Assembly: GCA_027484145.1 (NCBI GenBank)
Contig: JAIXUH010000002.1
Location: 496,001 to 560,000 of the forward strand
Origin: Rhodobacter sp.
GTDB taxonomy: Bacteria; Pseudomonadota; Alphaproteobacteria; Rhodobacterales; Rhodobacteraceae
Direction: 5' to 3'
Length of the DNA stretch: 64,000 nucleotides
The notes under the pieces were generated by a model. It had not been told where the DNA came from. It saw only the letters and a list, made by a program, of their open reading frames with translations, and ran no database searches. Position numbers and translations under genes: made by a program. This document shows positions 55,881 to 64,000 of the stretch, piece by piece; the stretch's first letter is position 1, and every line of letters begins with the position of its first letter.

Positions 55881-57266
55881 ATGGATCACGATGACCTGCG
55901 CCATTGGTCCAAACGCGCCGCCGACTGGGCGCATGACTATCATGAGGGTTTGCGCGACCGCCCGGTGCGGGCCGAGTTAACGCACGGTAAGATCGCGTCA
56001 CAACTGCCTGATACGCCGCCGGAAAACCCGGAAAGCATGGAGGCGATCTGGGACGATTTCACCCGCATCGTGCCCCCCGGTATCACCCATTGGCAGCATC
56101 CCCGCTTCTTTGCCTATTTCCCGGCCAATGCGTCGCCGGCCTCGATGCTGGCCGAACAACTGGCCAACGCCATCGCGGCGCAGGGGATGATCTGGCAAAC
56201 CTCGCCCGCTGTGACAGAAGTGGAGCAGGTGATGATGAAGTGGCTGGCCCAAGCCATTGGCCTGCCGAATGAATTCACCGGAACCATCCACGATTCCGCC
56301 ACAACCGCCACCCTGTCGGCCGTGCTGACCATGCGCGAAAAGGCACTCGATTGGACGGGTTTGCAGCAAGGTCTTTCGGGGGCCCCACGCCTTCGGCTTT
56401 ATGCCAGTGCCCAAACCCATTCCTCGGTCGACAAGGCCGCGCGGATTGCCGGGATCGGGCAGGAAAACCTTGTGAAAGTGCCCACCGATTCCACCCTCTC
56501 GATGCGGCCCGGCGCATTGGCAGGGGCCATCGCCGCAGATCGTGCCGCCGGATACCTGCCCATCGGGGTGATCCTGTGCGCGGGGGGAACCAGTGTCGGG
56601 GCTTTTGACCGGATGGCGGATTGCATCGGCGTCGCCCGTGCGGCGGGCCTGCCCACCCATGTGGATGCCGCTTGGGCCGGATCAGCCATGATCTGCCCGG
56701 AATTCAGGCGCTTGTGGGCTGGTGTTGAGGGCGCCGACAGCATTGTCTTCAACCCGCACAAATGGTTGGGCGCACAGTTTGATTGCGCGGTGCAGTTCCT
56801 GCGCGATCCCGGCCCACAGGTGCGCACCCTTGGCCTGCGGCCTAGCTATCTTGAGACGGCGGGGCGCGAGGAGATTGTCAATTTCAACGAATGGACAGTG
56901 CCCCTTGGCCGCCGGTTCCGCGCGCTGAAGCTTTGGTTCACCCTGCGCGCCTATGGGCTGGAAGGGCTGCGCACCCGCATCCGCAACCATGTGAACTGGG
57001 CAGAGGAGGTCTGTGCGCAGATTGCGCTGATTCCCGGCATTCACATCGTGACCCCGCCTGCGCTGTCGCTGTTTACCTTTGCCTGCGATGATGCCGCCCG
57101 GACTGAACACCTTTTGGCCCGCATCAATGATGACGGGCGCATTTACCTGACACAAACCCGCCACGCGGGGCGGTTGGTGATCCGCATGCAGGTCGGACAG
57201 TTTGACTGCACCCGCGACGATGTCATGATGGCCGCACAGGTCATCGCTGAACTGGCAGGGAAATGA
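55881..57266 (+). CDS. Pyridoxal-dependent decarboxylase (aromatic-L-amino-acid decarboxylase type)
   Basis: A 461-residue group II PLP decarboxylase. The PLP lysine is K294 in NPHKWLGAQFDCAV. Also typical are GITHWQHPRFFAYFPAN, TSPAVTEVEQVMMKWLA, the YASAQTHSSVDKAARIAG block and PTHVDAAWAGSA. The likely substrate is an aromatic amino acid or a related L-amino acid; it cannot be narrowed further. It starts right after the MmcQ/YjbR stop, and the next gene overlaps its stop. Confidence 0.9.
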   Translation: MDHDDLRHWSKRAADWAHDYHEGLRDRPVRAELTHGKIASQLPDTPPENPESMEAIWDDFTRIVPPGITHWQHPRFFAYFPANASPASMLAEQLANAIAAQGMIWQTSPAVTEVEQVMMKWLAQAIGLPNEFTGTIHDSATTATLSAVLTMREKALDWTGLQQGLSGAPRLRLYASAQTHSSVDKAARIAGIGQENLVKVPTDSTLSMRPGALAGAIAADRAAGYLPIGVILCAGGTSVGAFDRMADCIGVARAAGLPTHVDAAWAGSAMICPEFRRLWAGVEGADSIVFNPHKWLGAQFDCAVQFLRDPGPQVRTLGLRPSYLETAGREEIVNFNEWTVPLGRRFRALKLWFTLRAYGLEGLRTRIRNHVNWAEEVCAQIALIPGIHIVTPPALSLFTFACDDAARTEHLLARINDDGRIYLTQTRHAGRLVIRMQVGQFDCTRDDVMMAAQVIAELAGK

Positions 57267-58129
57267 TGCGCTATCTTCTGGTTTGTCTGTTTCTTTTTCT
57301 GCCGTTACCGGCCCTTTCGCAAGAACTACCGCAACCCCTTTCCGATACGGTCAGCGACTTTGCCAACATCCTGACGCCCGAGGAAGAAGCACGGATTGCC
57401 GCTGCGCTGACCGAAGGGCGTGCCACAACTGGCGCGCATGTCGTTGTGGCCACGATGGCGCGGATCGCTGACCATGGCGGTGCGGGAGAGCGGATCGAGG
57501 ATTATGCCAAACGCCTGTTCAATCTGTGGGGCATTGGCGACGCCGACCGCGACGATGGCATTCTGATTCTGGTCGCCAAGGATGACCGCGAAGTGCGGAT
57601 TGCCCTTGGCGCGGGGTATGAGGTGATCTGGGACAATGCCGCGCAACGGGTGATCAACCGCGACCTGCTGCCCGCCTTCCGCGAGGATCGCTATCCGCAG
57701 GGAATTGAGGCTGCGGTGTCAGGGGTTTATGAGACGATCGTGAAGCCGCATCAGGCTGGCCAGCCCGCACCAACACCCGAACAATCCAACCCGATGGATA
57801 TTCTGATGCTGATTTTCGTCGCTGTTTTCGCGGTTTTGGCCGTGATCGGCGGATGGTCAGCGTCGATTCTGGGGGCGTTCGACCGTTTTCGCAAATGCTC
57901 AAGTTGTGGCAAGCGCACGCTGGATCACGTGCGCCATGTCGTTGTGGAACCCACCCAAACCGTCAAGGGTGCAGGCGAGCGTCGTGAAAGCTGCCGCAGT
58001 TGTGGCATGGTGCATGTCGTCCCCTATGACATCATGCACTTGCGTGCCCATTCAATATCGGACGATGGCAATTCCGGCGGGTTTGGTGGCGGTTCATCCT
58101 CGGGTGGCGGGGCCAGCGGGCGTTGGTAG
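57263..58129 (+). CDS. TPM-domain (YgcG-like) membrane protein with zinc ribbon
   Basis: A 288-residue protein. Signal peptide (RYLLVCLFLFLPLPALSQ), then a TPM domain beginning DTVSDFANILTPEEEARI with TGAHVVVATM, and GDADRDDGILILVAKDDREVRIALGAGYE. One membrane segment (ILMLIFVAVFAVLAVIGG) near residue 180 is followed by a cytoplasmic-side zinc-ribbon-like stretch with CSSCG and CRSCG, and a Gly/Ser-rich end (GGFGGGSSSGGGASG). TPM proteins have been linked to membrane protein quality control and photosystem repair. Overlaps the decarboxylase stop. Confidence 0.82.
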   Translation: MMRYLLVCLFLFLPLPALSQELPQPLSDTVSDFANILTPEEEARIAAALTEGRATTGAHVVVATMARIADHGGAGERIEDYAKRLFNLWGIGDADRDDGILILVAKDDREVRIALGAGYEVIWDNAAQRVINRDLLPAFREDRYPQGIEAAVSGVYETIVKPHQAGQPAPTPEQSNPMDILMLIFVAVFAVLAVIGGWSASILGAFDRFRKCSSCGKRTLDHVRHVVVEPTQTVKGAGERRESCRSCGMVHVVPYDIMHLRAHSISDDGNSGGFGGGSSSGGGASGRW

Positions 58130-58135
58130 GCCCGG

Positions 58136-59944
58136 TCAGGCGCGCTCGGCCAGCTCCAGCCAATCAGCCTCGGCTTGTGCAAGGGCCGTCTGGCGTTCGC
58201 TCAGGGCATCGGTCGCCTTGCGAAACTTGATCGGTTCCTTGTCGTAAAGGTCTGGCACCGAAAGAAATTCGGTCAGTTTGGCAATCTCTGCCTCAAGCCG
58301 TTCAATCTGCGCGGGCAGGTCATCAAGGCGTTTGCGTTCGGTAAAGGTCAAGCCCGCCTTTGGCTTTTCCACCGGCTTGTCGCGCGACACCGGGGCCGCG
58401 CCCTTGACCGTTGGCACGAAGATGCCCGCCCCGCCTGCAGGGCGCTGCGACGCATAATCAGACCAACCGCCCGGATAAACCGTGGCGCGCCCATTGCCTT
58501 CCATCGCCACGGTGGCGGTGGCGATGCGGTCAATGAAATCGCGGTCGTGGCTGACCAACAGCACGGTGCCGTCGTATTCGCCAAGGATGTCCTGCAGCAG
58601 ATCCAGCGTTTCCACATCCAGATCGTTGGTCGGTTCGTCAAGGATCAGCAGGTTCGACGGTTTCGCCATCAGTTTGGCCAGCAACAACCGCGCCTTTTCA
58701 CCACCCGATAGCGATGACACCGGCGCGCGGGCCTGACGCTCATCGAACAGGAAATCCTTCAGGTAAGCCACCACATGCTTGGGCGTGCCCCGCACCATCA
58801 CCTGATCGGATGCACCCGACACACGCATGCTGGGATCGCCTGTCATGTTGTCCCACAGGCTGGCGGTCGGGTCCAACTGGGCGCGGGTCTGGTCAAAGAC
58901 CGCAATCTCAAGGTTGGTGCCAAGGGTAATGGTGCCGGAATCGGGTGCAACTTCGCCCGTCAACATCTTGAGAACGGTGGTTTTTCCCACGCCATTCGGC
59001 CCGACAAAGGCGATTCGGTCACCGCGCAGGATGCGCAGATCAAAGCCCATCACAATGTCCTTGTCGCCAAAGGCTTTTCCGACATTCTTCGCTTCGACCA
59101 CACGTTTTCCGCTGGTCTGGCCGCTTTCAAACTCCATCGCCGCGGTGCCCTGACGGCGAATCTGTGACGAACGTTCGTCGCGCAGCGCAGCAAGGGCCCG
59201 TACGCGCCCCATGTTGCGCTTGCGGCGGGCAGAAATGCCTTCGACGGCCCACTTCGCCTCGGCCTTGATCTTGCGGTCCAGCTTGTGGCGGGCCTCATCC
59301 TCTTCGGCCCAGACCGTTTCGCGCCATTCTTCGAACCCGTCAAAGCCGGATTCGCGGCGGCGCACATCGCCCCGGTCAATCCACAGCGTCGCTTTGGTCA
59401 GCGCGCGCAGGAAGGCGCGGTCGTGGCTGATCAGCACGAATGCCGTGCGTGTTTCGGACAGTTCGTTTTCCAGCCATTCAATGGCCTGAATATCAAGGTG
59501 GTTGGTCGGTTCGTCCAGCAACATCAACTCAGGCGCCTCGGCCAGCAGCTTGGCCAATGCCGCGCGCCGCTTTTCGCCGCCCGAGGCCGTGGCCACCGGA
59601 GTGTCGGGCCGGAACTTCAGCCCTTCGGCCACCACATCCACTTTGTAGCCCTCACCTTCAGGCAGGTTCGAGGCGGCAAAATCACCCAAGGTAGCAAAGC
59701 CAGACAGATCGGGGTCCTGCTCCATATAGCCGACAACGGTACCCGGCGGCACCACGCGCAGGCCGCGATCCGGTTCGACCAAACCGGCCATCACCTTCAT
59801 CAAGGTGGATTTGCCCGACCCGTTGCGCCCGACAAGGGCCACCCGATCACCGGGCTGCACAACCAGCGACAGCCCGTCAAACACGGGGTTGCCACCAAAG
59901 GTCAACGAAATATCAGAGAGCTGAAGAAGGGGTGCGCGTGCCAT
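58136..59944 (-). CDS. ABC-F family ATPase (Uup-like)
   Basis: A 602-residue soluble protein with two ABC domains: Walker A GRNGSGKST and GPNGVGKTT, signatures ASGGEKRRA and LSGGEKARL, Walker B LMLLDEPTNHLD and LLILDEPTNDLD. An Arg/Lys-rich linker joins the halves, and a C-terminal coiled coil (LEAEIAKLTEFL) resembles Uup. ABC-F proteins act on ribosomes or DNA structures rather than in transport. The stop is 6 bases from the convergent TPM gene. Confidence 0.92.
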   Translation of the reverse strand: MARAPLLQLSDISLTFGGNPVFDGLSLVVQPGDRVALVGRNGSGKSTLMKVMAGLVEPDRGLRVVPPGTVVGYMEQDPDLSGFATLGDFAASNLPEGEGYKVDVVAEGLKFRPDTPVATASGGEKRRAALAKLLAEAPELMLLDEPTNHLDIQAIEWLENELSETRTAFVLISHDRAFLRALTKATLWIDRGDVRRRESGFDGFEEWRETVWAEEDEARHKLDRKIKAEAKWAVEGISARRKRNMGRVRALAALRDERSSQIRRQGTAAMEFESGQTSGKRVVEAKNVGKAFGDKDIVMGFDLRILRGDRIAFVGPNGVGKTTVLKMLTGEVAPDSGTITLGTNLEIAVFDQTRAQLDPTASLWDNMTGDPSMRVSGASDQVMVRGTPKHVVAYLKDFLFDERQARAPVSSLSGGEKARLLLAKLMAKPSNLLILDEPTNDLDVETLDLLQDILGEYDGTVLLVSHDRDFIDRIATATVAMEGNGRATVYPGGWSDYASQRPAGGAGIFVPTVKGAAPVSRDKPVEKPKAGLTFTERKRLDDLPAQIERLEAEIAKLTEFLSVPDLYDKEPIKFRKATDALSERQTALAQAEADWLELAERA

Positions 59945-59990
59945 GGCGGTGAGCTAGTCGGGGACAAGCGCGGCGTCAAGCCACCGCGGT

Positions 59991-60782
59991 TCAGACAAGG
60001 CGCGGCGGGCGCTTTGGGTCCATGCCGGGGGCCGTGGGGGCGGCAGGTTCGGCCACCACCACGGCAGGCAAATCAAAGCGCAGGGCCACACGCGCTATCG
60101 CCACAGCGGACGGATCGGCAGATGCCAGAAACGCCACATCCATCTCGCCCGCGTCGATGCCGGAAAACACCAGCGCTTCGGAGGCTGCGCGGGCAAGGGC
60201 GGCGTGCGCCCCGGCATCGGCATCCAGAAACGCCAGCATGTGCCCGCGCCGCCCGCCGTGATAGGTCACGCCCGCCAAAAGCACCGAACTGGCCAGACCG
60301 CCCGCACGCGCCAGCTTGGCATCCAAACCCGCCAGCAGCGCATCGGGCAGGCCCAGCGGTTTGTGAAACGACTCGGGCCGCGCCTCAACCTCTTCGAGGG
60401 CCTCGTCCAGCGCCATTGCCAGCCAATCCATTGCTTCGGGCGGCAACAGCATTTCGGACGGCGCACCGCCAAGGTTGACGCCAAGGCCGATGCCCTGCCC
60501 TTTGAGCAGCCCGGCAATCACCCGGCCGGGCAACGCTGCATAAGGCGCGATACCCCCGGTAAAGGCGGACAGACGTTCTTCGCGATCAAAGACAAGCACA
60601 TAGGGGCCCATCTCAAGCTCGAACACCTGTGGGTCCAGCGTTTCGCCGACCGCCTCTTTTGCCAGAAGCAAAAACATCTCGCCATCCGCCAGCCGTTCAT
60701 AGAACCGCAGACGCAGCGTCTCGTTGTCAGGGTCAGCCGACACGGCGGCATGGGCGGCATCCAGCAAGGTGACAATGGTCAT
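59991..60782 (-). CDS. SseB family protein
   Basis: A 263-residue protein of the SseB family. The opening LLDAAHAAVSADPDNETLRLRFYERLADGEMFLLL is typical, and VLVFDREERLSAFTGGIAPYAALPG is the conserved core. The C-terminal half is Ala-rich and diverged. SseB-like domains bind enzymes such as sulfurtransferases in E. coli; the role here is unknown. ATG 60782 overlaps the stop of the uracil-DNA-glycosylase-like gene by 4 bases, so the two are coupled. Confidence 0.82.
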   Translation of the reverse strand: MTIVTLLDAAHAAVSADPDNETLRLRFYERLADGEMFLLLAKEAVGETLDPQVFELEMGPYVLVFDREERLSAFTGGIAPYAALPGRVIAGLLKGQGIGLGVNLGGAPSEMLLPPEAMDWLAMALDEALEEVEARPESFHKPLGLPDALLAGLDAKLARAGGLASSVLLAGVTYHGGRRGHMLAFLDADAGAHAALARAASEALVFSGIDAGEMDVAFLASADPSAVAIARVALRFDLPAVVVAEPAAPTAPGMDPKRPPRLV

Positions 60783-61390
60783 TCGGCCTCCAGCACGGCA
60801 TGAACTGCGGCGCGCAGGTCTGGCAGAAGCTCTGCACCGAACCACGGATTGCGCGCCAGCCACCCGGTATTCCGCCACGACGGATGCGGCAAGGGAAAGA
60901 TGCCCCGCGCGGCAGGCCCGCGCCATCCTGCCACGGTCTGGGTCACGTTGCGTTCGCCCAGATGCCAGCGGATCGCAGCGCCGCCCACCAGCAGCGTCAG
61001 CCGCACCTGCGGCAGCGCGGCCATCACCGCATCGCGCCAAGTTGCCGCACACCGGGCGGGTGGCGGCAGATCAGCGCCCTTGGTGTCATAGCCGGGAAAG
61101 CAAAACGCCATCGGCACAATGGCAATTCTGCTGCGGTCGTAAAAGGTTGCTGCATCCAGTTGCAGCCAGTCACGCAACCGGTCCCCCGATGGATCGGTGA
61201 AGGGCCGACCCGAGGCATGCACCCGCGCACCCGGTGCCTGCCCTGCGATCAGAATGCGCGCGTCAGGCCCGAACCAAACCACGGGCCGCGGCGCATGGGC
61301 GGTTGCGGTGCGGGCAAAATCTGCCGCACAAAGCTGGCAGCCGGAAATCCGGGAGCCAAGATCCGCCGGATCGCCTTGCATGATCATCAT
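60779..61390 (-). CDS. Uracil-DNA glycosylase superfamily protein
   Basis: About 203 residues. The uracil pocket motif is ILIAGQAPGARVHASGRPFTDPSGDRL and the C-terminal motif is LPHPSWRNTGWL; MAFCFPGYD lies between. Two cysteines (GCQLC) near the N-terminus plus FCFPG and ARCAATW suggest an Fe-S cluster as in families 4 and 5, which I infer from spacing. Several ATGs in a row (61390, 61387, 61381) are possible starts; 61390 is used. Confidence 0.82.
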   Translation of the reverse strand: MMIMQGDPADLGSRISGCQLCAADFARTATAHAPRPVVWFGPDARILIAGQAPGARVHASGRPFTDPSGDRLRDWLQLDAATFYDRSRIAIVPMAFCFPGYDTKGADLPPPARCAATWRDAVMAALPQVRLTLLVGGAAIRWHLGERNVTQTVAGWRGPAARGIFPLPHPSWRNTGWLARNPWFGAELLPDLRAAVHAVLEAE

Positions 61391-61547
61391 CCGCGCATTG
61401 TAGCCTGTTCGCGCTTTACCTTGCCCAAGCCCGTGCGATGCGGCAACACCCCGCCGCAATCCTTATGGTGGCATTGAAGAAGGCCCGTGCCAAAGCTAGA
61501 GGACGGGCATTGTGATTGGGCCAGTCCCGCGCCCCGGAGCGGTTTTG

Positions 61548-62762
61548 ATGTATCGCGTCTCGCCCTTTGTCCGTCGGTTTGCGTGGGCCCTTCTGGCTGG
61601 CGTGTCGGTGGCAACTGTCTGGGTCAACGCATCGCCGGCCAGCTATTACGATGCCATCGAATGGCGTCTGGCCGAAATCGCCCTGCCCGCCTGGATGGCC
61701 CCGTTTCCGGTGGCCTTTACCCCTTTGGCCGTGGTGGCCGACGGGCTGATGGCGCTGTTCTTGTTCTTTATCGGCAAGGAGTTGTGGGAGGCACTGTGTC
61801 TAGAGCGCGGCGCCTTGGCCATGGGCCGCGTGGCCTTGCCAGCGGGTGCCATTCTGGGCGGCTGGGTTGGCGCGGTTCTGGGCTGGGTTGTCACCGGGGC
61901 CTTGGTGGAAACCGCGCTTGAGGCGACACCTGCCGCAGGCTGGCCGGTGCCTGTGGGGTCTGATGTGGTGCTGGGTTATCTGGTCGGGCGCGCCATCTTT
62001 GGTGCCGGGCATCCGGCGCTACATCTGTTGCTGCTGATCACGATCGCCAATGACATCATGGGGTTGCTGCTGTTGGGTGTCACCTTTCCCTCAACCGGGT
62101 TGCGGCTGGTCTGGCTGGTGCTGCCGCTGGTGGCGGCCTTTGGGGTCTGGGCGTGGTCTGGCAGGCTGGCCCGTCCGGGCCTGACCGAACGTGACCATCG
62201 CCGTGCCTTTGCGCTGTGGCCCTATGTGCTGGCGGGGGCCGTGTCGTGGATCGGGGTCATGCTGGCGGGCCTGCCGGGGGCCTTGGGGCTGTTGCCGATC
62301 ATCCCGGCCATTCCGCACGCCGACCGCGCTTTTGGCTTGTTCGCCGAGGCAGAAGAATACCTGCACGATCCGTTGAACCGTCTGGCGCATCTGCTGGTCA
62401 AGCCGTTGACCTTGGTCTTGTTCCTGTTCGGCCTGACCCGTGGTGGTATTGATCTGGGGGCCATCGCGCCAACGACGGCCACGGTTTTGGGCGCCTTCTG
62501 GCTTGGCAAGCCCTTGGGCGTCATGGTGGGGGCGGTGCTGGCCGCGCGCTTTCTGGATGCAGAACTGCCTGCCGGGGTGCGGGTGCGCGACCTTCTGATC
62601 GTTGCCGTGATCACCGGCATGGGGTTTACCGTGCCCGTTCTGGCGCTGGACGGTGCGCTGCCGGGCGGCGGCATGGCCGAAGCGGCACGGGCGGGCCTTG
62701 CGCTGTCGCTGTTGGCCGGGCCCTTCGCCATCGGTCTTGCGCGTCTTTTGCGGCGCCCTTAG
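61548..62762 (+). CDS. NhaA-like Na+/H+ antiporter with altered active site
   Basis: A 404-residue membrane protein with about 11-12 segments matching NhaA throughout. E. coli Asp133 aligns with D139 (GSDVVLGY) and Lys300 with K321 (LGKPLGV). The Asp163-Asp164 pair aligns with N168-D169 (IANDIMGLLLL), and the His225 region VHATL reads LPGAL. The first aspartate of the electrogenic pair and the pH-related histidine are thus replaced. ATG 61548 has GGAG upstream; an in-frame GTG lies at 61512. Ion specificity and function are therefore uncertain. Confidence 0.8.
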   Translation: MYRVSPFVRRFAWALLAGVSVATVWVNASPASYYDAIEWRLAEIALPAWMAPFPVAFTPLAVVADGLMALFLFFIGKELWEALCLERGALAMGRVALPAGAILGGWVGAVLGWVVTGALVETALEATPAAGWPVPVGSDVVLGYLVGRAIFGAGHPALHLLLLITIANDIMGLLLLGVTFPSTGLRLVWLVLPLVAAFGVWAWSGRLARPGLTERDHRRAFALWPYVLAGAVSWIGVMLAGLPGALGLLPIIPAIPHADRAFGLFAEAEEYLHDPLNRLAHLLVKPLTLVLFLFGLTRGGIDLGAIAPTTATVLGAFWLGKPLGVMVGAVLAARFLDAELPAGVRVRDLLIVAVITGMGFTVPVLALDGALPGGGMAEAARAGLALSLLAGPFAIGLARLLRRP

Positions 62763-62960
62763 CGAACCTGTTCCGCCGTCGGGAAAACGGACATAATGCT
62801 GCCCGAATGGCCGCGTAGGTGATGCAGGTTGGCGCGGCTCTTGCAGGGGCCCGGCAAGGCATCGTTAACTGGGGATGGCTATCTTTGCGTGTCACCCATG
62901 GAAACGTTGCCGCGCAGGCACCACGTCAATGGTGACAGAAGTCTTGCCCGGGGGGCGCAG

Positions 62961-63620
62961 GTGATCGAATTCGATAACGTCTCAAAGTCCTTCTGGACCG
63001 GCAAGACCCGCAAGGTCATTCTGGATCAGGCGTCGTTTCGGGTTGATATCGGCAATTCCCTTGGCATCCTTGCGCCGAACGGTGCCGGAAAGACCACGAT
63101 CATCAACATGATGGCCGGGCTGGAAAAACCCGACGAGGGCATCGTTACCCGGACCAGCCGGATTTCCTTTCCGCTCGGGTTTATGGGCGGTGTTGTCTCG
63201 AAACATACGGCCACTGAAAATTCGCGTTACATCGCGCGGCTTTACGGGCTGGACCCTGACTATGTGGAAAGCTTTTGCCGCTGGCTGTGCGGGATTGAAG
63301 AGTATTTTGACATGCCCATCGGCACCTATAGCCAAGGCATGCGGGCGCGCTTTTCCTTCTCGCTGATGCTGGCGCTGGAGTTTGATATTTACCTGATCGA
63401 CGAAGGCATGCCCTCGACCACCGATGTCGAGTTCAACCGCAAGGCGGGCAAGATCCTGCGCGAACGTTTGCAGAATGCGACAGTGGTGGTGGTCAGCCAT
63501 CAGGCGCAGACGCTGGAAAAGTTCTGCAAGCAGGCCGCCGTATTGCGCCATGGGCAGGTCTATATGTTCGATACCTTGGAAGAGGCGAAGCGGCTTTATG
63601 ATTACGAAACTCAAGGTTAA
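62961..63620 (+). CDS. kpsT: KpsT-like ATPase for capsule polysaccharide export
   Basis: A 219-residue ABC ATPase of the KpsT/Wzt type for group 2 capsule export. The start is GTG 62961 (VIEFDNVSKSFW), behind GGGGGGC. Walker A is LAPNGAGKTT, the signature is the degenerate SQGMRARFSF typical of polysaccharide exporters, and Walker B is IYLIDEGM. SFPLGFMGGVVSKHTATEN is also typical. A KpsE-like gene overlaps its end; the KpsM permease is not visible and may lie beyond the window. Confidence 0.88.
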   Translation: MIEFDNVSKSFWTGKTRKVILDQASFRVDIGNSLGILAPNGAGKTTIINMMAGLEKPDEGIVTRTSRISFPLGFMGGVVSKHTATENSRYIARLYGLDPDYVESFCRWLCGIEEYFDMPIGTYSQGMRARFSFSLMLALEFDIYLIDEGMPSTTDVEFNRKAGKILRERLQNATVVVVSHQAQTLEKFCKQAAVLRHGQVYMFDTLEEAKRLYDYETQG

Positions 63621-64000
63621 GCGCTACAACCTGCGCCGCCCCGACCCGACGGCGCCACAGGTGGCGCTGGTGACGCCGCATCTGGTGCACACCAACCCTG
63701 CCCCGGCCGCGCCTCCCGCAACGCCCGTGCCGCCGCAGGCCGCCACGATCCGCACTGTTGCCGCCGCAGGTGCCGCGCGACCAACGCCCCCCCAACGGCC
63801 CGCATCCGCTCAGCCGGTGGTCGAGGATGGCTTTGGTAATGACCCGTTCCCCACCGCGACTGATCAGGTTGTGGCGATGATGGACGATTCGGTGCAAACC
63901 GGTGCTGCAGGCGGGACGCAAAAGGCCACGACAGACCTTGATGCCATCCGCAAAGAGGGGCTGACGGGCCGCCAGCTTCGCCTTGCCCGCCGTCTGGCCC
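63598..64000 (+). CDS. KpsE-like capsule export protein, N-terminal part
   Basis: The frame begins at ATG 63598, overlapping the kpsT-like gene by 23 bases, and stays open to the window end (about 134 residues). It starts with MITKLKVKRYNLRRPDPT, followed by a Pro/Ala-rich linker, an acidic stretch (EDGFGNDPFPT) and the conserved-looking EGLTGRQLRLARRLA. From memory the last block occurs just before the first membrane segment in KpsE-like proteins of this family. These proteins span the inner membrane and periplasm in capsule export. Continuation is needed to confirm. Confidence 0.65.
   Translation, partial: MITKLKVKRYNLRRPDPTAPQVALVTPHLVHTNPAPAAPPATPVPPQAATIRTVAAAGAARPTPPQRPASAQPVVEDGFGNDPFPTATDQVVAMMDDSVQTGAAGGTQKATTDLDAIRKEGLTGRQLRLARRLA

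Noticed and set aside
62763-62960. Small gene between the NhaA-like and kpsT-like genes
   Set aside because: The open frame running into kpsT has no start with a ribosome site before GTG 62961; the rest looks like promoter and leader.

Overview
The window is a GC-rich, densely packed stretch of bacterial chromosome, most likely from an alphaproteobacterium of the Rhodobacteraceae type. The evidence is the gene content: a sufB...sufC-sufD-sufS operon with family-specific filler genes, a small membrane protein that I remember being labelled 'component of SufBCD complex' in this family, the aglEFGAK alpha-glucoside system known from alphaproteobacteria, a magnesium-type HemB, and an NDUFAF6-like protein. 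This assignment rests on memory of these families; no search was run. No phage, insertion sequence, CRISPR array or rRNA is visible.

Layout. 1-7.8 kb: the 3' end of sufB, then five non-Fe-S genes (FkbM-type methyltransferase, glycosyltransferase-like protein, YbjQ protein, second methyltransferase-like protein, membrane protein), then sufC, sufD, two Yip1-like membrane proteins and sufS, ending at a tRNA-Arg(CCG). 8-10.1 kb: a FAD-dependent oxidoreductase divergent from a LuxR-type regulator with no luxI. 10.1-12.5 kb: an intergenic region rich in stem-loops, then rpsB-tsf. 12.6-18.3 kb: secreted protein, patatin-like lipase, DUF502 protein, pseudouridine catabolism (psuG and a PfkB kinase) and 3-hydroxybutyrate dehydrogenase. 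18.3-20.6 kb: a probable small RNA divergent from a YejA-like solute-binding protein and an entericidin-like lipoprotein. 21-31.5 kb: acyl-CoA synthetase-like ligase, DsbA-family oxidoreductase, drug-efflux MFS, mfd, SufBCD-associated-like membrane protein, hemB, TIM-barrel hydrolase, SYLF lipoprotein.

31.5-38.2 kb: 3-hydroxyisobutyrate-dehydrogenase-like protein, penicillin-acylase family protein, TehA-like transporter, phytanoyl-CoA dioxygenase-like protein divergent from agmatinase, and a 43-residue Lys-rich protein. 38.2-48.4 kb: a complete alpha-glucoside module. Binding protein, two permeases, alpha-glucosidase and ATPase (aglE-F-G-A-K) run leftward to a strong terminator; the LacI regulator, a GH1 beta-glucosidase and glucokinase run rightward. 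Three related sites of the type AAACCGnTTTGG lie in the shared intergenic region. Together these genes import, hydrolyse and phosphorylate glucosides.

48.4-62.8 kb is mostly housekeeping: esterase, AlkA-like glycosylase, MFS protein, NDUFAF6-like protein coupled to cimA, cysS, MmcQ/YjbR protein, PLP decarboxylase, TPM-domain protein, ABC-F ATPase, SseB protein, uracil-DNA-glycosylase-like protein, and an NhaA-like antiporter whose canonical Asp-Asp pair is Asn-Asp. From 62.9 kb a capsule polysaccharide export locus begins (kpsT-like ATPase, then the start of a KpsE-like protein) and runs out of the window.

Most interesting: the five-gene insert inside the suf operon, the divergent small RNA at 18.4 kb, the structured region next to the LuxR gene, the inferred AglR operators, and the altered active site of the NhaA-like protein.
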